Notes: generated by a model not told the origin, from the sequence alone. A DNA stretch of 64,000 nt from Labedella gwakjiensis (GCF_003014675.1 NZ_PYAU01000001.1:2232001-2296000); one strand, 5' to 3'. Shown: positions 35,875 to 44,911, counted from the stretch's first letter. A program made the numbers and translations.

Positions 35875-37277
35875 CCGCGCTCGCTCCGCCGCCGGCCGCC
35901 GCGCCGGTCGCCGACCCGTCGGTGCGTCCCACCGGTCGTGCCCCGGTCCTCCGCCTCGCCTGGATGCTCGCCCGCCCCGGCGCCGCGAGCCCCGCGACCG
36001 TCGTGCTGCCGATCGTCGCCTTCGGCGTGACGACCGCGCTCCTCCTCATCGTCGCAGGCGGCGTGCTCATGTTCTGGCGCTGGACGAATGAGACGGCCTT
36101 CCTCTTCCAGACGCTGAGCCTGCTCGCCCTCGCTCTCCTCGTGGTGCCGCTCGCGACCCTCGGTGGGGCTGCAGCCCGCCTCTCCGCCCGGCGGAGGGAC
36201 GACCGCCTCGCGACTCTCCGTCTTCTGGGCGCGACGACGTCGACGGTCACGCTCGTGACGGTGGTCGAGTCCACGGCCCTCGCGATCGTCGGAGCCGTGG
36301 GAGGTGTCGCGCTGTACGCGCTCAGCATGCCGCTCGTGGGGCTCATCCCCTTCGGCGGCGAACCGATCGGGCCGACCGCGATCTGGGCAGGGCCACTCGT
36401 GGTCCTCGGCGTGGTCGTCGGAGTCGCGCTGCTCGCCGCGATCAGTTCGGTCGTCGGCCTGCGCGCCGTCGTCGTCTCGCCGCTCGGCGTTCGCCTGAAG
36501 CAGCGACCCCCTCACACCTCCTGGGTGCGCCTCCTCGTCGGCGTCGTCGTCGTCATCGTCGCGTTCGTCGTGCTGAACAACCTCGGCGTCATGATGGACC
36601 TCGCTCTCGTGGTGGGGGCGCTCGTCGGAGCGTTCGGCGTCGTCGTCGCGGTGCTCGGTCTCGTCGGCCCGTTCGCGATGTCCGTCTTCGGACGCGTCCG
36701 GCTCCGGTCGGCACGCACGGCCGACCAGCTCATCTCCGCTCGCGGCATCCTGGAATCGCCGAAGGTCGCCTGGCGTCTCGTCGGCGGCGTCGCGATGACG
36801 AGTTTCGTCGCCGTCGTGGCGGGCTCCGGCACCGCCTTCCTCGAATCGATGGGCGGCGGTGGAACGGAGGCGGAAGACCTCATGGTCACCGACGTCCGGA
36901 CAGGGATCCTCATCACACTCGTGGCGTCGTTCGTCATGGTGGCGTGTTCCGTGGGCGTCGGCCAGGCTGCGGCCGTGCTCGACCGACGTGATCTCTATGT
37001 GAGCCTCGACCGCGTGGGAATGCCGCTCGCCACAATGGACGCCGCGCGCGTCCGCTCCGTGATGCTGCCGCTCGGATTCGTGGCGATCACGTCGGCCGTG
37101 CTCGGCGCGATCCTCGTCTTCCCGCTCGTCGGGTGGACGCTCATCGTCGCCCCGTTGTCGCTCGCCGTGATCGGGATCTGCTTCGTGCTGGGGTTCGTCC
37201 TCGTGCGGCTCTCGCTGCTCGCGACGCGTCCGATCCTCACCAATGTGCTCGCGCATCCGGAGCGTTCGCTCGGCTGA
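35871..37277 (+). CDS. FtsX-like ABC transporter permease
   Basis: A 468-residue membrane protein. A first span near residue 50, then two blocks of three to four spans. The segment RLSARRRDDRLATLRLLGATTSTVTLVTVVES is the FtsX-type coupling region, with RLLGA as its hallmark. The extracellular loop between spans is short, so it lacks the large MacB periplasmic domain and is closer to bacitracin- or vancomycin-resistance type permeases. ATG 35871 overlaps the ATPase gene by four bases. Substrate unknown. Confidence 0.82.
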   Translation: MTALAPPPAAAPVADPSVRPTGRAPVLRLAWMLARPGAASPATVVLPIVAFGVTTALLLIVAGGVLMFWRWTNETAFLFQTLSLLALALLVVPLATLGGAAARLSARRRDDRLATLRLLGATTSTVTLVTVVESTALAIVGAVGGVALYALSMPLVGLIPFGGEPIGPTAIWAGPLVVLGVVVGVALLAAISSVVGLRAVVVSPLGVRLKQRPPHTSWVRLLVGVVVVIVAFVVLNNLGVMMDLALVVGALVGAFGVVVAVLGLVGPFAMSVFGRVRLRSARTADQLISARGILESPKVAWRLVGGVAMTSFVAVVAGSGTAFLESMGGGGTEAEDLMVTDVRTGILITLVASFVMVACSVGVGQAAAVLDRRDLYVSLDRVGMPLATMDAARVRSVMLPLGFVAITSAVLGAILVFPLVGWTLIVAPLSLAVIGICFVLGFVLVRLSLLATRPILTNVLAHPERSLG

Positions 37278-37294
37278 GACGGCGGGTGGGCGGC

Positions 37295-37300
37295 TAGGGT
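37295..37300 (+). promoter_or_regulatory. leaderless-type -10 box
   Basis: TAGGGT, six bases (TTCGGT), then ATG 37307 of the chorismate mutase gene, which has no purine-rich ribosome site. Confidence 0.55.
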
Positions 37301-37306
37301 TTCGGT

Positions 37307-37606
37307 ATGCCCGATAGCGACGTCACCGAACGCCTCACCCGTCTGCGCAAGAGCATCGACAACATCGACGCGGCCCTCGTGCACCTCCTCGCGGAGCGGT
37401 TCAAGTGCACACAGGAGGTGGGGCACCTGAAGGCGACCCACGGTCTCCCGGCCGCGGACCCGTCGCGCGAGGCGCAGCAGGTGGAACGGCTGCGGACGCT
37501 CGCGGAGGAGAGCGAGCTCGACCCGGCCTTCGCCGAGAAGTGGTTCTCCTTCGTCGTGGCGGAGGTCATCCACCACCACGAGCGGATCGCATCGGAGCGG
37601 GCATGA
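37307..37606 (+). CDS. chorismate mutase, AroQ class
   Basis: A 99-residue all-helical enzyme that rearranges chorismate to prephenate for phenylalanine and tyrosine synthesis. It shows the AroQ pattern: LRKSIDNIDAALVHLLAERFKCTQEVGHLKA (helix 1, with catalytic Arg, Lys positions) and DPSREAQQVERLRTLA, then DPAFAEKWFSFVVAEVIHHHERI (helix 3). Monofunctional and cytoplasmic, of the length found in actinobacteria, where it is usually boosted by association with DAHP synthase. Start is set by a leaderless -10 box. Overlaps the reductase gene by four bases. Confidence 0.85.
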   Translation: MPDSDVTERLTRLRKSIDNIDAALVHLLAERFKCTQEVGHLKATHGLPAADPSREAQQVERLRTLAEESELDPAFAEKWFSFVVAEVIHHHERIASERA

Positions 37607-38535
37607 CGATCGACGGATGGGACCCGGCCCGACTGCCAGAGCAGTCCGGTCGGGTCATCGCCGTGACGGGGGCGAATGCGGGGCTCGGTTTCTTCACGTC
37701 GCTGCAGCTCGCCCGCGCCGGCGCGCGCGTCGTGCTCGTGTGTCGCGACGAGATGAAGGCTGCTCGGGCCCGCGCCGCCATCCAGCGTCTGGTGCGCGGG
37801 GCCGACGTGTCCGTGGTCCGTCTCGACACCGCCGATCTCGGATCCGTCCGCAGCGCGGCGAAGGAACTCTCCGCGCTCGACCGGCTCGACGTCCTCGTCA
37901 CGAACGCCGGAATCGTGCATCCGCCGCGTCACCGGACCGTCACGGCCGACGGCCTCGAACTCGTCGGCGCCACGAATCACTTCGGGCACTTCGCCCTCGT
38001 CGCCCGGCTGATCGACGTGCTCGAGCGCACGCCCGGTGCGCGGGTGGTGACACTCGGCAGCCTCGCGACGCGGCTCGTCCGCCTCGACGCCGACGACCTG
38101 CAGCTCGAGAGGCGGTACACCGGCTGGCAGGCGTACGCGCAGTCGAAGATCATGTCGTGGTCGTTCGGACTCGAGCTCGACCGGCGACTGCGCGCGGCGG
38201 GTGCCGAGACGCGCGCCCTGGTGGCGCACCCCGGGTATTCGATCACCGGGCGGACGCCTCTCGTGCGCGGCGTGAACGAGCCGAGTACGGTCGAGCGGTT
38301 CGTCGACAACCTTCAGGCGGTCTTCACGCAGGGGAAGGATCGGGGCGCGTGGCCCACGGTGCGCGCGGCGGTCGATCCGCTCGCGCAGGGCGGCGACTCG
38401 TTCGGCCCGCGCTACCGGGTGAAGGGTGCGCCCGTCCTGGAGACTCCCGCGGCCGTCGTGCGCGACCCGGACGTCGCCGCGGCGATCTGGGCCGAATCCG
38501 AGCGCGCGACGGGCCTCTCCCTCCTCCACCCCTGA
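37603..38535 (+). CDS. short-chain dehydrogenase/reductase (retinol dehydrogenase-like)
   Basis: A 310-residue NAD(P)-dependent oxidoreductase. The Rossmann motif is TGANAGLGFFTSLQLARAGARVVLVCR (about 24-50), followed by DLGSVRS, LVTNAGI (the NAG motif), and the active-site pair in YAQSK with Ser in TLGSLATR. The long C-terminal region with WPTVRAAVDP fits the RDH/WWOX-like atypical subgroup. ATG 37603 overlaps the chorismate mutase stop (ATGA). The coupling is tight but no aromatic-pathway step obviously needs this enzyme; substrate unknown. Palindrome copy 4 begins 17 bases after its stop. Confidence 0.82.
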   Translation: MTIDGWDPARLPEQSGRVIAVTGANAGLGFFTSLQLARAGARVVLVCRDEMKAARARAAIQRLVRGADVSVVRLDTADLGSVRSAAKELSALDRLDVLVTNAGIVHPPRHRTVTADGLELVGATNHFGHFALVARLIDVLERTPGARVVTLGSLATRLVRLDADDLQLERRYTGWQAYAQSKIMSWSFGLELDRRLRAAGAETRALVAHPGYSITGRTPLVRGVNEPSTVERFVDNLQAVFTQGKDRGAWPTVRAAVDPLAQGGDSFGPRYRVKGAPVLETPAAVVRDPDVAAAIWAESERATGLSLLHP

Positions 38536-38552
38536 CCCCGCCCGCACCGGCT

Positions 38553-38618
38553 CACACACCAAAAAGATCGCGATACACCCTTCGATTTGAGGGTGTATCG
38601 CGATCTTTTTGGTGTGTG
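38553..38618. repeat. 60-bp palindrome, copy 4 (extended bidirectional terminator-like)
   Basis: The common 60-bp unit is 38556-38615; pairing extends to a 29-bp stem (38553-38581 with 38590-38618) with an 8-base loop. The arm end is ACACC in place of ACCCC, matched by GGTGT on the other arm. The core is GATCGCGATAC again. It lies between convergent genes, 17 bases after the reductase stop and 8 bases before the stop of the YhgE gene. Confidence 0.9.
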
Positions 38619-38626
38619 GGGGTGGG

Positions 38627-40630
38627 TCAGGCGGTGGTGGGGGTGCGCGCGAAGCGGCGGGCCGGGACCGTGCGTTCCGTGGCCACGCGGATCGTCGAGA
38701 CGACGAGCGCTCCGAGCGTCCAGAGGATCAGGGCGACGACGGCGGGCGCGAGGCCACCCGTGCCCTCCACGAGTCCGCGGATCGCCTCCTGCGCCGGCGA
38801 GACCGGCAGGAAGCCGAACACCGCGTCGAGCACTCCCGGCACGGTCGAGACGATGCCCGTCGCGAGGGTCACGATCGCGATGATCATCGAGAGGAACCGC
38901 CCGGTGCCCCCGAAGACCGCGATGAGCGACTGGGTCACGGCCGCGAACGCGACGCCCGTGAGCGCGAGCAGTGCTGCGAACCCGAACCATTCGGCGACGC
39001 CGAACGACAGCTGCAGCTGCAGCACCCCGGCCACGAGCACGCCCTGGAGCGCGCCCACGATCGCGGCGGGAGCGAACGACCGCAGCACGAGCGCGATCGA
39101 CGACCGTGTGGAGCCGACGAGCGTCGTCGGCACCGCGCGCAGCAGGACGAACGAGCCGAGGGCGCCGATCCACAGCGCGAGCACTGCATAGAAGGGGGCT
39201 CCCTTCGAGCCGAAGTCGATGCCGCCGCCCTCCGACGCGACCGGGTCGGCGACGACGGTCGCGAGGTTCTCGCGGTCGCTCTCGCTGTACGAGGGGATCG
39301 ATTCGACCGCCGTGTCGAGACCGTCGGCGAGCTGGCCGACGCCGTCGGCAAGGCTGCCGGCGCCGTCGGCGAGGGTCGTCGTACCGTCGGCCAGCTGTGT
39401 CACGCCGTCCGAGAACTGCGAGACGCCGGTGGCGTACTGGGCGACGCCGGAGGAGAGCTGGCTCGCTCCCGCCGACAGCTGGCTGGAGCCGGAGGCGAGC
39501 TGCGTGCCGCCGGACGCGAGCTGGGAGATGCCGGACTTGAGGGCCGGGAGCCCGCTCGCGAGCGGGCCGACCTGATCGGCCAGATCCTGCGTGCCCGTCA
39601 CGAGGGGTGTCAGGCCGGGGAGGTCCGCCGTGCCGTTGCCCTCGACGATCGCGTCGACCGTTCCCGCGGCCGTCGCGAGCCGCGTGCAGTAGTCGACGGA
39701 CGCGCCGCTCGTGAAGCACTCCTGCGCGAGCGCGGCGAGGGCGGCGTTCTGCCCCTGGAGCGCCGTCACCGCGGCTGAGGTGCCGGATGCGAGCTGGTCG
39801 ACACCGGCGACCAACTGGTCGGCTTGCGTCTGCGTCGGGAACGCCGCGGTCTTCTCGTCGAGTTCGGTCAGACCACCAGCCAGCCCCTGCACGCCTGTGT
39901 CGAGGTCGCTCGCACCGCCGGCGAGGTCGCTCGCGCCGCTCGCGAGACTTTTCGCCCCCGTCTCGAGCGTGTCCGCTCCGGTCGCGAGCTCGCCCGCTCC
40001 GGTCGCGAGGTCGTCGGCACCGCTCGCGAGCTGGTCGGCTCCGTCGGCGGACTGCTGAGCGCCGTCCGCGGCTTCGCCGAGCTGGTCGCCGAGGGTGTTG
40101 AAGCCCACGTAGATGTTCTCGAGGTAGGACGTGGTGAGTTCCGTGCCCGTCAGGGAGGCGGCTGTGGAGGTGATCGTCGCCGTGAGGGCGTCGTCGACGA
40201 GTCGGCTGCGGTCGGAGGTGGAGACGTCGATCGTGGCCTGCTCCGCGTCGGCCGCGTCACCGCCCACCGAGGTCGCCGCGGCGGAGAAGTTCTCGGGAAT
40301 GGTGACGACGGCCGTGTAGCTGCCGTCGGCGAGACCCGATTCCGCGTCGTCCTCGTCGGTGATGACCCAGGTGTAGTTGGTGTCGTCGTTGCCGACGAGG
40401 CCGGCGGAGAGCTGGCGTCCGAGGGGGACTTGCTGACCGTCGATCTCCACGGGCTCGTCGTTGTTCACGATGGCCGCGGTGACCTGCGGCAGGCGCTCCT
40501 CGGGGTTCCACAGGGCCCAGACGAGGATCCCGGCCACCACGAGGGGTACGAGGATGATGCCGAGGATGCCGAGCCAGCCGATGCGGCGGTGGCTGCCGGC
40601 GCGTTCGAGGATGCTGACGGGGGTGCTCAT
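38627..40630 (-). CDS. YhgE/Pip domain membrane protein
   Basis: A 667-residue ABC-2-like membrane protein. One N-terminal span (about 17-40, LGILGIILVPLVVAGILVWALW), then a large outside region. That region contains LPQVTAAIVNNDEPVEIDGQ and long runs of an approximately seven-residue repeat (LASGADDLATGAGELATGAD and relatives, about residues 190-260 and 360-440), predicted to form a coiled coil. Five to six spans lie at the C-terminus. Homologues include phage-infection protein Pip, and partners of T7SS or MmpL-type exporters. ATG 40630 overlaps the MMPL stop (ATGA), so they are one unit. Confidence 0.82.
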   Translation of the reverse strand: MSTPVSILERAGSHRRIGWLGILGIILVPLVVAGILVWALWNPEERLPQVTAAIVNNDEPVEIDGQQVPLGRQLSAGLVGNDDTNYTWVITDEDDAESGLADGSYTAVVTIPENFSAAATSVGGDAADAEQATIDVSTSDRSRLVDDALTATITSTAASLTGTELTTSYLENIYVGFNTLGDQLGEAADGAQQSADGADQLASGADDLATGAGELATGADTLETGAKSLASGASDLAGGASDLDTGVQGLAGGLTELDEKTAAFPTQTQADQLVAGVDQLASGTSAAVTALQGQNAALAALAQECFTSGASVDYCTRLATAAGTVDAIVEGNGTADLPGLTPLVTGTQDLADQVGPLASGLPALKSGISQLASGGTQLASGSSQLSAGASQLSSGVAQYATGVSQFSDGVTQLADGTTTLADGAGSLADGVGQLADGLDTAVESIPSYSESDRENLATVVADPVASEGGGIDFGSKGAPFYAVLALWIGALGSFVLLRAVPTTLVGSTRSSIALVLRSFAPAAIVGALQGVLVAGVLQLQLSFGVAEWFGFAALLALTGVAFAAVTQSLIAVFGGTGRFLSMIIAIVTLATGIVSTVPGVLDAVFGFLPVSPAQEAIRGLVEGTGGLAPAVVALILWTLGALVVSTIRVATERTVPARRFARTPTTA

Positions 40631-43422
40631 GCGCGTACCTGCGTTCCTGCGTGTCGGGAGTGTGCGGACGGATCGGGGGCGGCCCCGGGCTCCGCGAGTC
40701 GGTGGGTGGCGCCGGGCGCGGACAGCACGTCGGCGGTGTCGCCGGTGGTTCCGAGGAGGAGCGCCGTGGGCCCGCCTCGTCGCGACGGTGCACCGCTCGT
40801 GCTCGCGAGGAGATCGCGGAGCTGGGCGCGCACGCGCGTGTCGGAGATCGCGTCGATGCCGTCGACGGCCAGGATCGATGGCCGCTCGGCGACCGCGCGT
40901 CGCAGGGCGACGACCGGGTCCTCCGATCGCGCGAGGTCGACGTAACCGGTGCGCGAGCGCGCGCCGCTCGCCCGGACGGGCAACGGCAGGCCGGCCACCT
41001 TGAGCTTGCCCTCGGTGGGCTCGAGCCGGCCCGTGAGTGTCAGGAGGGCCGCCGAGACGGTGAGGGGCGACGGGCCCTGGAGGACGAGTGAACCGCCGAC
41101 AGGCACCACGAGGGAGAGGTCGGAGACGATCGTGGTGTCGTCGTCCGCCACACGCACGCCCTGCGCGGCGATCGCCACGTCGGCGCCGGGCGCGGGGAAG
41201 TCGCGCAGGGCGAGCTCCTGGTGGATGCCCTCGCCCTCCACGTCGAAGCGGGGGAGGACCTTGTCGAGCTTCTTCGGGATCCACCAGGCGCGGTCGCCGA
41301 GCAGCGTGAGGACCGCCGGCATCAACGTCATGCGCACGACGAAGGCGTCGATGAACACGCCCGTGGCGAGTCCGAGCGCGATGGGCTTGATGTTCGTGTC
41401 GCCCTCGGGGACGAAGGCGGCGAAGACCGCGAACATGATGATCGCGGCGGCCGTGACGACCTTGGCGGAGCCGAGGAAGCCTGTCGTGATCGACCGCCTC
41501 GCGTCGCCGGAGTGCACGTAGTCCTCCCGCATGCGGGCCACGAGGAACACCTCGTAGTCCATCGCGAGGCCGAAGAGCACACCCATGAGGATGATCGGCA
41601 TGAAGCTGATCACCGGCCCGGTGTTCGCGACGTGGAGGAGGTCTGCTCCCACCCCGTCCTCGAACACGAGGGCGACGACGCCGAAGGACGCGAGCACCGA
41701 GAGCAGGTAGCCGAGGGCCGCCGTGACGGGGACCCAGATGGAGCGGAACACCATCGTGAGGAGGATGAGGGAGAGTCCGACGACGAGGATTCCGAAGGGC
41801 AGGAGCGCTCCGCCGAGTCGGTCGGAGACGTCGATGCCGACGGCGGTGAACCCGGTCACGGAGAGGTCGACGTCGTATTCGTCGAGGAAGTGCTGGTGCA
41901 GCCCGCGGATCTCGGCGACGAGCGCCTTCGTCTCCTCGGAGTCCGGCGAGCCTTCGGGGATCACCTGGATGATGCCCGTGTCGGCTGTGGCGTTCGGGGT
42001 GGCGAGCGGCACGGCGGCGACGCCGTCGAGGTCTTCGATCTCGCTCTTGAGGTCGTCCATGAGGCCGAGCGGATCGGTGCTCTCGACGATCGAGCCGGTG
42101 ACGATGAGCGGACCGTTGTAGCCCTCGCCGAAGTTGTCGGAGACCATGTCGTAGGCGATGCGCGCCTGATCGTCCTCCGGGAGCGCTCCGGCGTCCGGGA
42201 GGGCGAGCCGGAGACCCATGGCGGGCAGGGCGAGAAGAGCGACAGCACCCACGACGACGACGATCGTGACGATCGGCCACCGCGTGGCGGCCTTCACCCA
42301 GCCGTGGAAGAAGCGGTTCGGCTTCACGGCCTCGTGGTCGGAGGAGACGTGCGCGAGCGGGTCGTGCGCACCCTGTTCCTCGATCTTCCGCCGCACCCGC
42401 TTCGGCACGATCCGCATGCGGGCGATGCCGAGGATGGCGGGAATGAGCGTGAGGGAGATGATCACGGCGACAGCCACACCGACCGCCGCGGCGACGCCCA
42501 TGACGGTGAGGAACGGGATGTTGGCGACCGAGAGCCCCACGAGGGCGATGATCACGGTGAGGCCGGCGAAGATCACGGCGGAGCCCGCCGTGGCCACCGA
42601 CTGGGCGGCCGACTCCTCCGGATCCATGCCGCGTTTCAGGTTGTCCTGATGCCTCGAGATGATGAACAGCGCGTAGTCGATCCCCACCGCGAGTCCGAGC
42701 ATGAGCGCGAGCATGGGGGTCGTCGACGAGACCGTGCCGAAGGCCGTGGAGATGTAGATGAAGGCGATCGAGATGGCGACGCCGAGGAGCGCCGTCATGA
42801 GGGGGATGCCGGCGGCGATCGCCGAGCCGAACGTGAGCATGAGCACCACGAGCGCCACGAGGATGCCGATCACCTCGGTGATCGTGAACGCGGGGAACGA
42901 CGTGCTGTAGAGCTGGCCGCCGAGGGCGGATTTCACACCGTCGGGCAGGTCGTCTGCGAGGGTCGCGGCGATCGTCGAGACGTCGTCCTTCGTCGTCTCG
43001 GTGATGTCGCCGGACGGGCCGTCGAACTGGATCGACACGATCGCCGCGCGCGAGTCGTCGGAGATGGTGTCGTCGACCGTGCCGTCGTACGGCGAGGTGG
43101 CGCTGTCGACCTGCTTCAGGTCCTCGAGGCTCGCGATGGCGTCCTCGACGGGTCCCTCGACGTCGTCGTCCCGCACGCTCGAGCCGGACGGCACCTCGAC
43201 GACGATCTGAGCCGTCGCACCGCTCACCTGGGGGAACGTCGTCGCGAGGCGATCGAGCGCCTCCTGCGACTCGGTGCCCGGGATCGAGACCCCGTTGTCG
43301 GTGCCCTGGTTGAACAGGAGCGCGGAGCCGCCCACGAGCGCGAGCAGGATGATCCAGATCGCGACGACGGTCTTTCGGGTGCGGAACGCCCAGCGGCCGA
43401 GCGAATACAGCAGTGAGGACAC
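40627..43422 (-). CDS. MMPL/RND family exporter with C-terminal degenerate ABC-like domain
   Basis: A 931-residue membrane exporter. Residues 1-700 follow MMPL architecture: a first span near 16-38, an external domain, five spans, a second external domain and the last five spans, with motifs such as LMLGLAVGIDYALFIISRHQDNLKRG and ILMGVLFGLAMDYEVFLVARMREDY (RND signature Asp-Tyr pairs). Residues about 735-931 look like a decayed ABC ATPase: DDDTTIVSDLSLVVPVGGSLVLQGPSPLTVSALL has the spacing of a Walker A region but lacks GKS/T, and RPSILAVDGIDAI resembles a Walker B strand. GTG 43422 follows AGGAGACCGC. Controlled by the divergent TetR gene. Confidence 0.82.
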   Translation of the reverse strand: MSSLLYSLGRWAFRTRKTVVAIWIILLALVGGSALLFNQGTDNGVSIPGTESQEALDRLATTFPQVSGATAQIVVEVPSGSSVRDDDVEGPVEDAIASLEDLKQVDSATSPYDGTVDDTISDDSRAAIVSIQFDGPSGDITETTKDDVSTIAATLADDLPDGVKSALGGQLYSTSFPAFTITEVIGILVALVVLMLTFGSAIAAGIPLMTALLGVAISIAFIYISTAFGTVSSTTPMLALMLGLAVGIDYALFIISRHQDNLKRGMDPEESAAQSVATAGSAVIFAGLTVIIALVGLSVANIPFLTVMGVAAAVGVAVAVIISLTLIPAILGIARMRIVPKRVRRKIEEQGAHDPLAHVSSDHEAVKPNRFFHGWVKAATRWPIVTIVVVVGAVALLALPAMGLRLALPDAGALPEDDQARIAYDMVSDNFGEGYNGPLIVTGSIVESTDPLGLMDDLKSEIEDLDGVAAVPLATPNATADTGIIQVIPEGSPDSEETKALVAEIRGLHQHFLDEYDVDLSVTGFTAVGIDVSDRLGGALLPFGILVVGLSLILLTMVFRSIWVPVTAALGYLLSVLASFGVVALVFEDGVGADLLHVANTGPVISFMPIILMGVLFGLAMDYEVFLVARMREDYVHSGDARRSITTGFLGSAKVVTAAAIIMFAVFAAFVPEGDTNIKPIALGLATGVFIDAFVVRMTLMPAVLTLLGDRAWWIPKKLDKVLPRFDVEGEGIHQELALRDFPAPGADVAIAAQGVRVADDDTTIVSDLSLVVPVGGSLVLQGPSPLTVSAALLTLTGRLEPTEGKLKVAGLPLPVRASGARSRTGYVDLARSEDPVVALRRAVAERPSILAVDGIDAISDTRVRAQLRDLLASTSGAPSRRGGPTALLLGTTGDTADVLSAPGATHRLAEPGAAPDPSAHSRHAGTQVRA

Positions 43423-43453
43423 GCGGTCTCCTGTGGATGGGTGGGAAAGTTTC

Positions 43454-43505
43454 GATACACCGGCGTATCCAATACACGAATGTATCCCGATACACTGGTG
43501 TATCG
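43454..43505. promoter_or_regulatory. three tandem palindromic operators for the TetR regulator
   Basis: Three inverted repeats with centres 17 and 18 bp apart: GATACACCGGCGTATC (43454-43469), AATACACGAATGTATC (43471-43486) and CGATACACTGGTGTATCG (43488-43505, perfect). Shared form ATACAC-n-GTATC. They fill the spacer between the divergent MMPL (starts 43422) and TetR (starts 43530) genes, so bound regulator would cover both promoters. The spacing places the sites on successive turns of the helix, about 1.6 turns apart. Confidence 0.8.
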
Positions 43506-43529
43506 CAATCTCCCCAGGAAAGGCCCAGA

Positions 43530-44189
43530 ATGTCCCCTGACGTCGAGACCGTGCACCCCGCCGCCGACTCCGATCGACGGCGCCGCACGCGCGAGCGTCT
43601 GATGGACGCGGCCTTCGATGTCTTCGCAGAGGCCGGAGTGCACGCGGCATCCGTCGAGGCCATCTGCGAACGGGCCGGCTTCTCCCGAGGCGCCTTCTAT
43701 TCCAATTTCGAATCGAAGGAGGAGCTGTTCTTCGCACTCTCCGATCGCGAGGTGGACAGCACTCTCCTCAAGGCGTCGGACCTCGCGAGGGAGGTACTGC
43801 CGGCGACACCCGCCGACGACGATGATGTGGTCGCGGAGGTCGTCCGCACCATGATCACGTTCGTCGGTGGCGAGGCGAACTGGCACCGGATCGTCGCCGA
43901 GTACCGCCTGCTCGCCATGCGCGACGGCGTCGTCGCTGCCCGCTACGTGGACTTCTCCCGGCGACTCAACGATCGCGTGGTCGAGCTCCTGCAGACCGTC
44001 ACGCTCGGCGCGGGGCTGCGTTTCGTCGGCGATCTGCAGCTCATCTCCCGCACCCTGCTCGCCCTCTTCGGGGCCATCACGGAGGACCGTCTCCTCGTGG
44101 GAGTGGCCGGTGACGTCTCCGTCGAGGACTCGCTCGCCTTCGACGCGATCGTCGCGTACGTGCACCTCGTGACCGAGCCTGACGACTGA
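43530..44189 (+). CDS. TetR/AcrR family transcriptional regulator
   Basis: A 219-residue repressor. Residues about 14-60 are the TetR DNA-binding domain: RRRTRERLMDAAFDVFAEAG then the helix-turn-helix SVEAICERAGFSRGAFYSNFESKEELFFAL. The remaining 150 residues form an unidentified ligand-binding helical domain. ATG 43530 has AGGAAAGG seven bases upstream. Divergent from the MMPL/YhgE operon and preceded by three operators; it very probably represses both that operon and itself until a substrate of the exporter binds. Confidence 0.9.
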   Translation: MSPDVETVHPAADSDRRRRTRERLMDAAFDVFAEAGVHAASVEAICERAGFSRGAFYSNFESKEELFFALSDREVDSTLLKASDLAREVLPATPADDDDVVAEVVRTMITFVGGEANWHRIVAEYRLLAMRDGVVAARYVDFSRRLNDRVVELLQTVTLGAGLRFVGDLQLISRTLLALFGAITEDRLLVGVAGDVSVEDSLAFDAIVAYVHLVTEPDD

Positions 44190-44204
44190 TTCCAGGGTCG
44201 GATG

Positions 44205-44855
44205 TCACTCCCCGATCCGCACCCCGTCGGCGAGGCGCACGACGTGATCGGCCTCGCGGATCACGACGGGATCGTGTGAAACGCACACGACGGCGACGCC
44301 CCGCTCGGCCTCCGATCGCATGATCGAGCGGATGCGTTCGGCGCTGTCGCTGTCGAGTCCCGTGGTCGGTTCGTCGAGGAGGAGGAGGTCGGCGCCCCGC
44401 GCGATCCCCTGGGCGAGCAGCGCGCGTTGACGCTGACCGCCCGAGAGGGACGCTAACGGGTGGGTCGCGAGCGCGGTGATCCCGAGGCGGGCCATCGCCT
44501 CGGCGACCGCGGCCCGGCCGTCGGCGCCGAGCGGGTGCCATCGTCCCGTCCGGCCCCACGTTCCCACCGTGACGACGTCGCGAACCGTGACGGGCAGCCG
44601 GTCGGAGATGGCTGTGCGTTGCGGCACGAAGGCGATCGCGCCATCGACGGAGCGTGTGCCCGATGTCGGGTCGCGCGTGCCGGCGAGTACCTCGAGGAGA
44701 GTGGACTTGCCGGCGCCGTTCGGTCCTGCGATGACCGTCGTCGATCCGGCATGAACGTCGAGATCCACCCCTCCGAGTGCGCTGCGGCCGTCGAAGTCGA
44801 CGTGCACGCCGCGCAGGTGAGCCCGCTGCCGCGAGTGGGTGGTGATCGACGTCAT
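44205..44855 (-). CDS. aztA: zinc ABC importer, ATP-binding subunit (AztA-like)
   Basis: A 216-residue ATPase of the metal-chelate (ZnuC/AztA) group. Walker A GPNGAGKST (about 44-52), Q-loop FVPQRTAISDRLPVTVRDVVTVG, signature LSGGQRQRALLAQGIA, Walker B LLLLDEPTTGLDSDS and H-loop SHD are intact. It is short, with no C-terminal extension. Start taken at ATG 44855 because AGGA lies seven bases upstream; ATG 44864 in frame is the alternative. Divergent from the permease gene, with a Zur-like box between. Assigned to the Azt system because two AztD-like proteins and an AztC-like binding protein follow on the other side. Confidence 0.82.
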   Translation of the reverse strand: MTSITTHSRQRAHLRGVHVDFDGRSALGGVDLDVHAGSTTVIAGPNGAGKSTLLEVLAGTRDPTSGTRSVDGAIAFVPQRTAISDRLPVTVRDVVTVGTWGRTGRWHPLGADGRAAVAEAMARLGITALATHPLASLSGGQRQRALLAQGIARGADLLLLDEPTTGLDSDSAERIRSIMRSEAERGVAVVCVSHDPVVIREADHVVRLADGVRIGE

Positions 44856-44875
44856 GCCGTCCATCCTACTCAGTT

Positions 44876-44894
44876 GATAACTGTTCTCATTATC
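44876..44894. promoter_or_regulatory. Zur-like box between aztA and aztB
   Basis: GATAACTGTTCTCATTATC has perfect GATAA/TTATC arms around a nine-base centre, of the AT-rich form that Fur/Zur proteins bind. It is an AT-rich island in a 70 percent GC setting. A TACGGT -10-like box for aztB follows at 44898, eight bases before its ATG, so bound Zur would block both divergent promoters when zinc is plentiful. Regulator identity is inferred from the genes. Confidence 0.6.
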
Positions 44895-44911
44895 GACTAC
44901 GGTCGGGTGTC

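Noticed and set aside
38627-43663. 1678-codon frame spanning the YhgE and MMPL genes
   Set aside because: It is the YhgE frame extended upstream through antisense-quality Arg-rich sequence in a second frame of the MMPL gene. The ATG at 40630, with its ATGA overlap, is the real start.
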